45,311 bases of DNA from Chloroflexales bacterium. GTDB lineage: Bacteria > Chloroflexota > Chloroflexia > Chloroflexales > Chloroflexaceae. The stretch is from assembly GCA_022360155.1 (NCBI GenBank), contig JAKSDJ010000486.1, positions 1-45,311 on the forward strand. Reading direction: 5' to 3'. The stretch's first letter is position 1. Each line of letters opens with the position of its first letter. The notes under the pieces are model-generated. The model saw nothing but the letters and a program-made list of their open reading frames with translations. It searched no databases and had not been told where the DNA came from. Below are positions 28,669 to 36,871 of the stretch, piece after piece. Both the position numbers and the translations under genes were made by a program.

Positions 28669-29366
28669 GCCGCTTGATTTCAACCATGCACTGGGATATC
28701 CAGCTCCAGTTTCGGAATGGGTTCTACTACGCGACCGCTTTTATCATCGCGTTCTGGGCGCTATTGATGAGTCAGGTTCCCGCCTTCGATATAAGATGGC
28801 TGTTGCCGGCTATGGTCTTAGGCAACCTGCTGATGACAACGTTCTACTTCGTTGCCGGCTTAATATTGCTGGAGAAAGACGAAGGTACACTCGAGGCGCA
28901 GGTTGTGACGCCGCTGCGCACCGGCGAATACTTGGCGGTGAAGGTGTTGACCCTAACACTTCTGGCTCTGATCGAAAACCTGATCCTGGTCGTTCTGCTC
29001 GCCGGGTTTGATTTCGCATCTCTGCCGCTCTTGAGCGGTATCGCGCTCGGTTCAGCAATCTTTGTGTTGGCGGGTTTCATCAGTGTGGTTCGGTATCCTT
29101 CGATCAACGAATACCTGTTCCCGTCAATACTCTATGCAAGCCCTTTGACACTGCCATTACTGCCCTATCTGATGCAGTGGGAACACTGGCTGCTCTATTT
29201 GCATCCGCTGCAAGCGTCGCTGGTGCTGATGCATGCGGCGTTCCACCCCATCGCTGTGTGGCAGATAATCTACGGGTTTGTCTATTCGGCAGTATGGATC
29301 GGGATCTTCTTCATCTGGAGTCAGCGCCTCTTTCAACGCTTCGTGGTTGCCCAGACGGCGGGATAA
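28665..29366 (+). CDS. ABC-2 permease subunit, first
   Basis: 233 residues with about six membrane helices. It carries GLILLEKDEGTLEAQVVTPLRTGEYL, split as GLILLEKDEGTLEAQ and VVTPLRTGEYL, the characteristic loop of ABC-2 permeases that touches the ATPase. It overlaps the ATPase gene by four bases. It likely forms a heterodimer with the second permease (29518-30258). The larger frame starting at 28581 runs inside the ATPase gene and is not the real start. Confidence 0.88.
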   Translation: MSRLISTMHWDIQLQFRNGFYYATAFIIAFWALLMSQVPAFDIRWLLPAMVLGNLLMTTFYFVAGLILLEKDEGTLEAQVVTPLRTGEYLAVKVLTLTLLALIENLILVVLLAGFDFASLPLLSGIALGSAIFVLAGFISVVRYPSINEYLFPSILYASPLTLPLLPYLMQWEHWLLYLHPLQASLVLMHAAFHPIAVWQIIYGFVYSAVWIGIFFIWSQRLFQRFVVAQTAG

Positions 29367-29440
29367 AACGTTGGCAGGTTGGCAGATGGCACGTTTGAAC
29401 GTTGACAGGTTATCAGGTTAGCACGTTGGTGCATTTAAAT
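29367..29440. repeat. CAACGTGCTAAC/CAACGTTCAAACG repeat, copy in reverse orientation, inside the ABC operon
   Basis: Reads CGTTTGAACGTTG and GTTAGCACGTTG here, the reverse complement of words at 20119-20172. It separates the two permease genes of one operon, so it is transcribed. Confidence 0.6.
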
Positions 29441-29517
29441 GTTATAGCCCCATTCTCCATTCTCATCTATTGGACCACCGGCTATTTTCATGTGTCATCG
29501 TGCGAGGAGACAACGAG

Positions 29518-30258
29518 ATGTCTATGCTCAAAGCTTTCAAGGCTCTGGGGCCGATCGATGTCCGTAGTGTCAGCCGCGACTCGCTGCTGCGCTGGATGGC
29601 AATCCTGCCGCTAGTGATTGCGCTGGCGGCGCGCCTAGCAATTCCACCGGCGCTGTTCAACCTGGAGGAGTTGCTTTCCTTCGAGTTGATGACCTACTAT
29701 CCGGCGTTTATGGGCTACGTACTGTTGACCATCGCCCCCAATCTCTGTGGCATGGTCATCGGATTCTTGCTGCTGGATCAGCGCGACGACCACACCCTGA
29801 CGGCGCTTCAGGTCACGCCGCTACCGATGAACAGCTACCTGGTCTATCGGCTTGGCATGCCCATGCTGATCAGCCTGCTTGTCACTCTCCTAGCCTTTCC
29901 TATCGCCGGCTTGAGCGAGAACGGCCTCCTAACGCTGCTGGCGGCATCCATAGCGGCAGCGCCGCTGGCGCCGATGATGGCCTTGATTCTAGGCGCATTC
30001 GCCGCAAACAAGGTGCAAGGGTTCGCCTTGACCAAGGCCAGCGGCGTTTTCTTCATCGCTCCAGTGATTGCTTATTTCGCGCCGGGGAATTGGCAATGGG
30101 CCTTTGGCGTTGTGCCGACCTTCTGGCCTGCTAAGCTGTTCTGGATGCTCCAGGCCGGCGAGTCTGGGGGATGGATCGTGTTTCTGATTGGGTTGATCTA
30201 TCAAGCGTTACTGCTGGCGTTGTTGCTCCGCCGCTTCAATACGGTAACGCATCGTTGA
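29518..30258 (+). CDS. ABC-2 permease subunit, second
   Basis: 246 residues with six or more membrane helices. LLLDQRDDHTLTALQVTPLPMNSYL, seen as LLLDQRDDHTLTALQ and VTPLPMNSYL, matches the ATPase-contact loop of the first permease, so the two are distant paralogues and probably pair. The start is the ATG with GAGGAG nine bases upstream; the open frame continues 16 codons further up without a ribosome site. Confidence 0.86.
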   Translation: MSMLKAFKALGPIDVRSVSRDSLLRWMAILPLVIALAARLAIPPALFNLEELLSFELMTYYPAFMGYVLLTIAPNLCGMVIGFLLLDQRDDHTLTALQVTPLPMNSYLVYRLGMPMLISLLVTLLAFPIAGLSENGLLTLLAASIAAAPLAPMMALILGAFAANKVQGFALTKASGVFFIAPVIAYFAPGNWQWAFGVVPTFWPAKLFWMLQAGESGGWIVFLIGLIYQALLLALLLRRFNTVTHR

Positions 30259-30270
30259 GACGCAAAAGGG

Positions 30271-30286
30271 CGCAGATGACGCGAGG
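30271..30286. repeat. CGCAGATGACGC repeat copy
   Basis: CGCAGATGACGCGAGG matches the words at 26831-26852 and 25489-25510. It lies between the exporter operon and the P450 promoter. Confidence 0.45.
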
Positions 30287-30342
30287 TCGACGCAAACTTG
30301 CACAGGTTTTGGAGTGTTGTTCGCGTATACAATCAAACTGAT

Positions 30343-30370
30343 TTGAAACATGCATACGGTATAGTATAGT
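30343..30370 (+). promoter_or_regulatory. Promoter of the P450 gene
   Basis: TTGAAA (30343-30348), 16-bp spacer, TATAGT (30365-30370). It would start transcription near 30377, about 43 bases before the chosen ATG. Confidence 0.6.
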
Positions 30371-30419
30371 AGATAATATCAATCTTTGGAATGTACCAGT
30401 TATGCAGAATGAGGGCAAC

Positions 30420-31793
30420 ATGAATACTCGAATATCAGAAAAGACCTCTGTCATAAGTTGGCAAAGCGGCCCGAGTACAGCGCCGCTGCCACCGTTGGCC
30501 GCCGGGTTGCCTGTGCTCGGTAATGTGATCGAACTGGCGGACGATGTGTTGCGTTTCCTGACCAAGCAGTATTACAAGCTTGGTCCGATTTTCCGCATCC
30601 GTGCGCTGAATGAAACATACACCGTCATCGCTGGACGTGATGCGAACTTATTCTTTGCGCGTGAGGGCAGCAAGCATTTCCGCTCGAAAGAGTTCTGGCA
30701 AGGAATGGATGATGAACTGGGTGCGGAAGTTTCACTGATTAGCAGTGATGGTGAGTTGCACACCCGTCTGCGCCTCTTGCAAAAACGTGGCTTCGGCAAA
30801 GCGGTTATCGAGACGCAGCTACCCACGGTTGCGGAGCTAGCGACAAAAGCCGTGACCCAGTGGCCGGTGGGCGAAAGCCGTCCGGTGCTCAGCTTCATCC
30901 AGGATCTTGTAACTGAACAACTGGGCGCCATTATCATAGGGCAAGGTCCGGGCGAATATGTGGCTGACATCCGCACTTTTATCCGCACCGCATTGCTGGT
31001 GCGCGTGACCCGTCAGCGACCAGGGTTTCTGCTGTACACACCCGCCTATCGGCGTGCTAAAGCGCGGTCGTTGGAATTGGGCCGTAAGATCGTGGAGAAG
31101 CATCGGCGCAATCCACCCATCGATCGCCCGACCAACCTGGTAGATGATGCGCTCGCGGCAGTCGCACAGGGCGATCTGATCAAGGATACGGACTTGATTT
31201 CGTTAGCATTGGGGCCGTACATCGCTGGTCTGGATACCGCTTCCAACACGATTGCTTTTTTGTTGTACGCGCTGTATAAGCATCCAGAAGTGCGCAAGCT
31301 GGTGCAGGCTGAAGCCGAGGCGCTCTTCGCCGACGGAATACCTACTCCGGAACAACTCAATCGGGCAGATGTCTTGCATCGCACCGTCTTAGAAACTCTG
31401 CGTCGCTATCCGATTGCGCCTGCCGTACAGCGTACCGTGACGCAGCCGTTTGAGTTTGCGGGCTATCGCGTAGATGCTGGACAACGCATTTTTATTGGTA
31501 CGACGGTAGCGCACTTTTTGCCCAATCTGCATCCCGATCCATACCGCTTTGATATTGACCGCTATCTGCCGCCGCGCAACGAGCATCGCACGCCTGGTGC
31601 ATTTGCGCCATTTAGTCTGGGCGCACATACCTGTTTGGGGGCTGGTCTGGCAGAGATCCAAATAATGCTTACGGTGGCCGCATTGATCCACGCTGGGCAA
31701 TTCGAGATCGACCCGCCGGATTATCAACTAAAAATCCGCGCCGTCCCTAACCCTGCGCCCAACAACAATTTCCGCATCCGGCGCGTGGGTTAA
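30420..31793 (+). CDS. Cytochrome P450
   Basis: 457 residues. The I-helix motif AGLDTASNT, the K-helix ETLRR (ExxR), and the heme loop FSLGAHTCLGAG with the thiolate Cys405 define a P450. There is no N-terminal anchor, so it is a soluble bacterial type; no ferredoxin or reductase lies beside it. The start chosen has GAGGG four bases before the ATG; an ATG 18 bases upstream is possible. It has its own promoter although it follows the TetR-ABC operon in the same direction. The substrate is unknown; the local mix of regulator, exporter and oxygenase would suit handling of a hydrophobic compound, which is inference. Confidence 0.93.
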   Translation: MNTRISEKTSVISWQSGPSTAPLPPLAAGLPVLGNVIELADDVLRFLTKQYYKLGPIFRIRALNETYTVIAGRDANLFFAREGSKHFRSKEFWQGMDDELGAEVSLISSDGELHTRLRLLQKRGFGKAVIETQLPTVAELATKAVTQWPVGESRPVLSFIQDLVTEQLGAIIIGQGPGEYVADIRTFIRTALLVRVTRQRPGFLLYTPAYRRAKARSLELGRKIVEKHRRNPPIDRPTNLVDDALAAVAQGDLIKDTDLISLALGPYIAGLDTASNTIAFLLYALYKHPEVRKLVQAEAEALFADGIPTPEQLNRADVLHRTVLETLRRYPIAPAVQRTVTQPFEFAGYRVDAGQRIFIGTTVAHFLPNLHPDPYRFDIDRYLPPRNEHRTPGAFAPFSLGAHTCLGAGLAEIQIMLTVAALIHAGQFEIDPPDYQLKIRAVPNPAPNNNFRIRRVG

Positions 31794-31827
31794 CGACCTT
31801 ACATTTGGCGAATTGCGCAATGATGTC

Positions 31828-31862
31828 TCTCGGTGCGTAGGCGAAACGCCTACGCACCGAGA
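31828..31862. terminator. Strong bidirectional hairpin between P450 and PrsW genes
   Basis: A 16-bp perfect stem starting TCTCGGTGCGTAGGCG (31828-31843) and closing at 31847-31862 around a three-base AAA loop. It lies between convergent genes. It lacks a long T-tract, but its stability suggests transcript ends from both sides. Confidence 0.7.
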
Positions 31863-31946
31863 CTCGCCAGCGATAGCTGGGCAATTCGAACCTGAATATT
31901 GCAGCAATACAAAATGGGGAAGATATGCCTTCGCACAACAGCCTGA

Positions 31947-32960
31947 TTAGAGGCCGAGCGCTTCTTCGGCTCGTGTTAGGGCAGCGCGTAGCATGATGAT
32001 TTCCTCGCGCAGACGATCACGCTCGGCATGGTGCTGGAAGCGATCACCAACCCGAAGTTGGTATTTGCAGAAGGCCAGTTCGGTGATCAAATGATAAAAC
32101 CGGACAACCTGTTGGTAGCGGGTTAGGTTGCCGCTCAACAGCGTCTGAAAAAGCACGTGCGCCCGGTGCGGGGCAGAAATAACCTCGGCATAATCGGCAG
32201 CGCTGATTATGCCCATCGCAATCTCTTCATCCAGCTCCTGCACCATCCAACTGCGTTCATGCCGCCAAGCAAGCACCGCCACCGCCAACACAGCAGCTAC
32301 ACCCGATGATTGCACAATCCACGAAAATGCAATCCCGGCTAATTGATAGTTCACCGCATAGTTATGCAAGCCATGCATAAATACCGCCAGGAGCAGGGCT
32401 AATGGCAGAGCGACATAGCCGAGCCAACGTTGCGGCGCATAGCGGACTGCGCCAAGAGCTAGTCCGACAATGCTGGTGAAGAAGGCGTGGTTGAAGCCAA
32501 AGAAGACGCTGCGCAGCCAGAATAGACCGCCAAAATTATCGGGGTAAGCGACAAAGAAGAGCAGATTCTCGGTCATCGAGAAGCCAAAGCCGATCAATGA
32601 GCCATAGACAATCCCATCGAGCGGACCATCGAACTCACGGCGAGCAAAGAGGAACAATGCTACCAGCGCTACCGCTTTGAGACCTTCCTCGACGAGCGGC
32701 GCCAGGCCCCACGTCTGAAATCCTGGACCGAGCGACGAGTTGAAGATCGGCGCGTCCAGAACAAACATAACGATGACTGCTAGCACGACTGCAGGCAGCG
32801 ACCCCCACAAAAAAGCCGCGACCAAGAGCGGAAGCGGTTCTTTTTCATAACGGTCGAGCCACCAAATCAGCAATGTATAGATAATCGTTGGTACAACCGC
32901 AGCGAGAATGGCAATGAGGACAAACATGACGATACACGCTGAACGACGAACGGTGAACAT
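31947..32960 (-). CDS. PrsW-family intramembrane metalloprotease-like protein
   Basis: 337 residues, about eight membrane helices then a ~70-residue cytoplasmic helical tail. Conserved PrsW positions are present: LVEEGLKA (Glu91, Glu92, Lys95), TENLLF (Glu131, Asn132), FNHAFFT (His158) and FMHGLHN (His196, His199). Family members such as Bacillus PrsW cut anti-sigma factors inside the membrane. No anti-sigma factor adjoins it here. The long tail is unlike the shortest members and could control access. Start codon uncertain: a Met at position 12 is another choice. It lies 39 bases after the AOR gene in the same direction, perhaps in one transcript. Confidence 0.85.
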   Translation of the reverse strand: MFTVRRSACIVMFVLIAILAAVVPTIIYTLLIWWLDRYEKEPLPLLVAAFLWGSLPAVVLAVIVMFVLDAPIFNSSLGPGFQTWGLAPLVEEGLKAVALVALFLFARREFDGPLDGIVYGSLIGFGFSMTENLLFFVAYPDNFGGLFWLRSVFFGFNHAFFTSIVGLALGAVRYAPQRWLGYVALPLALLLAVFMHGLHNYAVNYQLAGIAFSWIVQSSGVAAVLAVAVLAWRHERSWMVQELDEEIAMGIISAADYAEVISAPHRAHVLFQTLLSGNLTRYQQVVRFYHLITELAFCKYQLRVGDRFQHHAERDRLREEIIMLRAALTRAEEALGL

Positions 32961-32999
32961 GGAACCGGGTCCAGATACAACCCTTGTTCCTGTCCTTCA

Positions 33000-34805
33000 T
33001 CATTCCTGTTTCAAACGTATTCCTAGCTCAGCTATACGGGTAGGTGTTGGCTCGCCTATGTTATCCCAGCCATGACGGCGATAGTACTCAGCCACAAGAT
33101 CATGCAGCGGCGGAAGATGGCCAGCGGCGCGTCCCTCCTCCAACTCTATCTCACGCCAGCGGGACGGCAGATCGTCTAGACAGCCGTTATCGCAATAGCG
33201 GCGAGCAAAGAGTCGCTCAAGGGTGACGATACGCTCGCCAATCCTGGCTAACTCAGCGCCATTGAGCGACCGGCCGGTGACTGCGTTAATCAGGGCGATC
33301 AGTTCGCCAGGCGAAACTTGGTAGGCCATCAAGCCCAGGCGGCGGCAAACACCGACCGAGTCGAGGACAGCCGCATAGCGTTCGTGCCAGATCAAGCGCA
33401 ACACTTTACCTTTGACTGCGTGTGGATGCGAAGGTTCGTCAGGCAACCACGGCGGCGGCTCAGGTGATAATTCTTCGTACGCCATTGCATAACGATAGTC
33501 GCCGCCTATCGGGGCTGTCGCCATCGCCAGGGCCACCCCCGTCAACGCGCGCGGATCGAGCGCTGGCATTGCAAGGCCTTTGACGTGAGGGGAAAAGGTT
33601 GCGCTCCCCCAGAAGATCTCTTGCATTTCGCCGACACCAAGCGAAAGCACATCCCGTTTATCCTGACGCTGACCCAGCCGTTCAATGGCCAGGATCACTG
33701 CATCGTCATCGCTCCAAGGCAAGGTGCCGGAACGATTCAGGTTCTTCTCCTGGCACTCCATCATAAATGCGATGGCGGCGCTAGTTGCAGCAGGATCGAG
33801 CCCCAGCCGCAAGCATAGATCAGCAATTGCAAGCAGCGCATCAGGGCTGGTAATGCCGCAATGCGCGTTAAACCCAGCAACCAGCTCCAATTCTGGGCGT
33901 GGCATTCTTTGGCCAGTACGAAGCACTATGTCGAAGTAGCAAGGCATCGGGCATTCGACACAGCCTCGATCTTCGCTCGCTTCTCGTGAAGACAACGTGC
34001 CAGCGATACTATTCAGTTTATCGTCTACATATCCATCTTGGCCATTACGCCCAGTCAGCGCACCCCACTCCATCGCCCGTTCCAGATAGTACATACTGCC
34101 GAATTGGCGTATGCTTTTCGCTAGAGCGCTGTTTTGCGTTCGTTTACGAATAATGTCGGTAGCGATTTGGAGCTTGTGTTTGTCGAGCACCGGCAAAGGC
34201 GATCCCCGGCGTACGGCTATTGCCTTGATCCGTTTGTGGGCCATCACCGCCCCAGTTCCGGCTGGCTCAGCCATATAGCGACCTTCAGCAACAATGCTGC
34301 AATACGCGACTCCGGCCTCAGCCGCCGGCCCAACGCAGAGCACAGTATAGTCTACTCCCAATTCCGATTGGAGCGCTGCGGAGGTAGCGCGCGTATCCAA
34401 CCCAAGCAAATGCCTAGCCGGAGACACCTGAACATGATCACCATCAATTTGAATGAAACACCACTCTGGAGATTGACCGCTTATCACCAACAGATCATAG
34501 CCGGACTGGCGCAGCGCAGCGCCCCAGTGGCCCTGCGCCCAAGCATAACCAATGCTGCCGGTGAGCGGTGAGCGCGTACCAACAACAAAACCGCCGGTAG
34601 CAAAGGACTGTATGCCGGCAAGTGAACCAGCGGCAAAGACTAATAGATTCTCAGCGGAGAACGGTGCAGTGTCGGCGGGGAGCCAGTTGTTGAGAAGCCA
34701 CGCAATAGCGCCCCTTCCGCCCAGATAATCCTGCTTGACATCATCTGGGAGAAAGTGACACGCATTGTCCTGACCAAGAGCCACTGTAAGTGCGCGTAGA
34801 GTCAT
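33000..34805 (-). CDS. Aldehyde:ferredoxin oxidoreductase (AOR) family enzyme
   Basis: 601 residues, usual family size. AOR enzymes use a tungsten (or molybdenum) bis-pterin and one [4Fe-4S] cluster to oxidise aldehydes to acids with ferredoxin, or the reverse. Cluster ligands are GCVECPMPC (Cys282, Cys285, Cys289) and a later DSVGVC, the family's fourth ligand. The N-terminal GGRG (29-32) and GTRSPLTGS fit the first domain, which binds the cofactor. The start has AAGGGG just upstream; the ATG 36 bases further up lacks one. It is divergent from a gene for a 16-cysteine polyferredoxin, the probable electron partner. The substrate is not deducible. Confidence 0.9.
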   Translation of the reverse strand: MTLRALTVALGQDNACHFLPDDVKQDYLGGRGAIAWLLNNWLPADTAPFSAENLLVFAAGSLAGIQSFATGGFVVGTRSPLTGSIGYAWAQGHWGAALRQSGYDLLVISGQSPEWCFIQIDGDHVQVSPARHLLGLDTRATSAALQSELGVDYTVLCVGPAAEAGVAYCSIVAEGRYMAEPAGTGAVMAHKRIKAIAVRRGSPLPVLDKHKLQIATDIIRKRTQNSALAKSIRQFGSMYYLERAMEWGALTGRNGQDGYVDDKLNSIAGTLSSREASEDRGCVECPMPCYFDIVLRTGQRMPRPELELVAGFNAHCGITSPDALLAIADLCLRLGLDPAATSAAIAFMMECQEKNLNRSGTLPWSDDDAVILAIERLGQRQDKRDVLSLGVGEMQEIFWGSATFSPHVKGLAMPALDPRALTGVALAMATAPIGGDYRYAMAYEELSPEPPPWLPDEPSHPHAVKGKVLRLIWHERYAAVLDSVGVCRRLGLMAYQVSPGELIALINAVTGRSLNGAELARIGERIVTLERLFARRYCDNGCLDDLPSRWREIELEEGRAAGHLPPLHDLVAEYYRRHGWDNIGEPTPTRIAELGIRLKQE

Positions 34806-34868
34806 GAGACCCCTTGGTATCGGCAAGCTGCAACAATTCATCCATGCTCTCGATGGCCTAGAGCATTG

Positions 34869-34948
34869 CTATTGTACACCATGCCTTGAGACAGAGCAAT
34901 ATTTACCCACAGACCAGAATAAGGCATGGTACAATAGAATTATATAAT
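34869..34948. promoter_or_regulatory. Divergent control region with a long imperfect inverted repeat
   Basis: CTATTGTAcaCCATGCCTT (34869-34887, with two extra bases) is the reverse complement of AAGGCATGGTACAATAG (34921-34937). Each arm carries an outward TACAAT -10-like box. On the minus side TTGCTC-17 bp-TACAAT makes a fair promoter for AOR. On the plus side TATAAT (34943-34948) lacks a -35, consistent with an activator bound over the arm. It probably lets one regulator control both divergent genes. Confidence 0.55.
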
Positions 34949-34998
34949 ACCATTAACTAAGCAAGTTCGTGCGCTTCTGCACGAGATGAGGTGGCACG

Positions 34999-36459
34999 AT
35001 GGCGTCAAAAATGGCGCAAAGGCTACCATCCTCTAAATCAGGTATCCAGAGCATCGCGCTTGTTCAGCAGCACGAAGATCAGCGGCACGAGGGACTAGCA
35101 ACACTGCAAAGGTTAGATTGTTTGCATCAGGTCTCGACTGAAGAGTTGAGTCGCCTGCTTGATCTTTGTGTATTGCGCGCATTTATTCCCGGTGCAACAC
35201 TGATCAGTGAGTGTGAGGCCAGCCGCTTCTTGTACTTTTTGTTACAAGGAGATGTTCAATTAACCTCGCATGACCGCGATGGTCATGAGATATTGGTCGG
35301 TGTGCTTGGTCGCGGCGATTGTTGTGGCGAGGGACAACTCTTTGGCAACTTCTTCCGCCGCGCGCGGGTCCGCGCCAATACTGTCTGCTATGCGCTCCAG
35401 GTTGCGCTATCCGACATACAAGTGCTGCTTCCGTCTCTGCCAACCCTTCGTGCAGCCCTCCGCGAGATCCATCGCCGCCGTATGGTCGAGAGCACCCTGG
35501 TTCGTGTACCGCTCTTTAGTCAGCTACTCCCGCTGGAACGACTGGCCCTAGCTGCGCTGCTCCAAAGGTCGCATTACCCCCGTGGCAGCGTGATTGTGCG
35601 GCATGGCGAGCCCGGCGAGGCGCTTTGTTTGATCGAGTCTGGCCAGATTGTTGTCGAACAGAACGGCGTAACGATAGCCTCTCTACAAGAGGGCGACTTC
35701 TTTGGCGAAATTGCGTTGCTTTCCGATCGACCACATAACGCAACAGTGCGGGCTTTCACTGCGACCGACATCCTGGCTCTGCCCGCCGCCGATTTTCACT
35801 GGCTTCTAGTGCAACGACCTGAACTTGAAGCGCAATTACGGACTGTTGTCGAGCAACGTTTGAACCATAATGCCACGATGCGCACCGACCAAGACCGCGT
35901 GCGGAATTTGACCTTAGCGGTTGAAAACGGCTTGTTGCGTGGAAGTCACCTGTTAGTCCGCACCCCGGAGCTTTGCCCGCCGGGTTGCCGCATCTGTGAG
36001 GACGCCTGCGCTTCTCGGCATGGTCAAACCCGCTTGCACCTCAACGGTGTACAAATTGGCGATTTCGACGTCGTCGATACATGTCGACAGTGTCGGATTG
36101 ATGCCGAATGTGTCGAGGTTTGTCCTGAAGACGCCATTCAGTGGAATGATCAGGGCGCGCTGATAATCACTGATAAATGTACTGGCTGCGGCGAATGTGT
36201 ACTCGCCTGCCCCTATGATGCTGTGACACAAAAGCCGCTTCAACCTCATCAGCCTAACGGACCGCTCTGGAAACTCTGGTCGGCGATGCAGCAGCGGCTC
36301 AACAATCAACGCCATATCATCCCCCTCGATCCGGTCCAGTATACATACCGCGCCGATAAATGCGACTTGTGCCACAACTATGATAACTTAGCATGTCTCA
36401 GCGCTTGTCCAACCGGTTCACTCCGGCTCATGCCGGTTGAAGAGCTATTCCCTCTCTGA
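34999..36459 (+). CDS. Two cyclic-nucleotide-binding-like domains fused to a four-cluster polyferredoxin
   Basis: 486 residues. Residues ~40-160 and ~170-290 are two cNMP-binding folds (GATLISE, RFLYFLLQGDVQL, CGEGQLFGNFFRRARVRA; then RGSVIVRHGEPGEALCLIESG, shown here in part, and FGEIALLSDRPHNATV). No helix-turn-helix follows, so this is not a CRP-type DNA binder. Residues 320-475 have 16 cysteines in four groups (326/330/333/337, 362/365/371/375, 394/397/400/404, 455/458/466/470), the pattern of four-cluster ferredoxin subunits such as DmsB. In the second domain the usual phosphate-binding Arg is His246. It is divergent to AOR, so its Fe-S part is probably AOR's electron carrier, with the cNMP part sensing or gating. 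The name of a known family is not certain. Confidence 0.85.
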   Translation: MASKMAQRLPSSKSGIQSIALVQQHEDQRHEGLATLQRLDCLHQVSTEELSRLLDLCVLRAFIPGATLISECEASRFLYFLLQGDVQLTSHDRDGHEILVGVLGRGDCCGEGQLFGNFFRRARVRANTVCYALQVALSDIQVLLPSLPTLRAALREIHRRRMVESTLVRVPLFSQLLPLERLALAALLQRSHYPRGSVIVRHGEPGEALCLIESGQIVVEQNGVTIASLQEGDFFGEIALLSDRPHNATVRAFTATDILALPAADFHWLLVQRPELEAQLRTVVEQRLNHNATMRTDQDRVRNLTLAVENGLLRGSHLLVRTPELCPPGCRICEDACASRHGQTRLHLNGVQIGDFDVVDTCRQCRIDAECVEVCPEDAIQWNDQGALIITDKCTGCGECVLACPYDAVTQKPLQPHQPNGPLWKLWSAMQQRLNNQRHIIPLDPVQYTYRADKCDLCHNYDNLACLSACPTGSLRLMPVEELFPL

Positions 36460-36871
36460 CAATCCACTGATACTGTAACAAAAGTCGGACTCTACAGACA
36501 CCAACAGTGAAGGTAACATGGCTGCTCATTACAAATCTTAAGAAGCTGTCTGCAGCGTAAGTCTGATAAGAGTCGACTGACTGGCGTACCAAATCACAGC
36601 GCTTACTGCTTGGAGTGGCGGCGTTGTTTTTGCATCCGCAAGACCAGATTGAGTGAAACCTCGCTCCTTCAAGTGAGACCTTGTTAGACGGTTTTTATAC
36701 ACTGGCAACGTTTTGATCATGACGACTATAAACTGTCATACCATTTCGATGTACATGCCCCGCCCGTCATGCCAAGCGGAGCCGCCGGACTCAGGATACT
36801 GATTTTCATAGTTGCGGACAGCTCACAGGGCCAGGATTACCGATATAAGCTAATCATCAGGAAGGGGTTCA
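36460..36871. other. Spacer upstream of the NDH-2 gene
   Basis: No firm gene. A 60-codon minus-strand frame (36538-36720) starting MIKTLPVYKNRLTRSHLKER has ordinary composition but no family I recognise and could be an eroded gene. The rest is AT-rich sequence leading to the NDH-2 ribosome site. Confidence 0.4.

Noticed and set aside
31870-31900. TTCGAA-containing stretch as part of a tRNA T-arm
   Set aside because: No cloverleaf or acceptor stem can be drawn around it.
34999-36459. CRP/FNR-type transcription factor
   Set aside because: No helix-turn-helix follows either cNMP-like domain; the C-terminus is a polyferredoxin.
36538-36720. 60-codon minus-strand frame as a transposase remnant
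   Set aside because: No transposase motif or terminal repeats could be identified.
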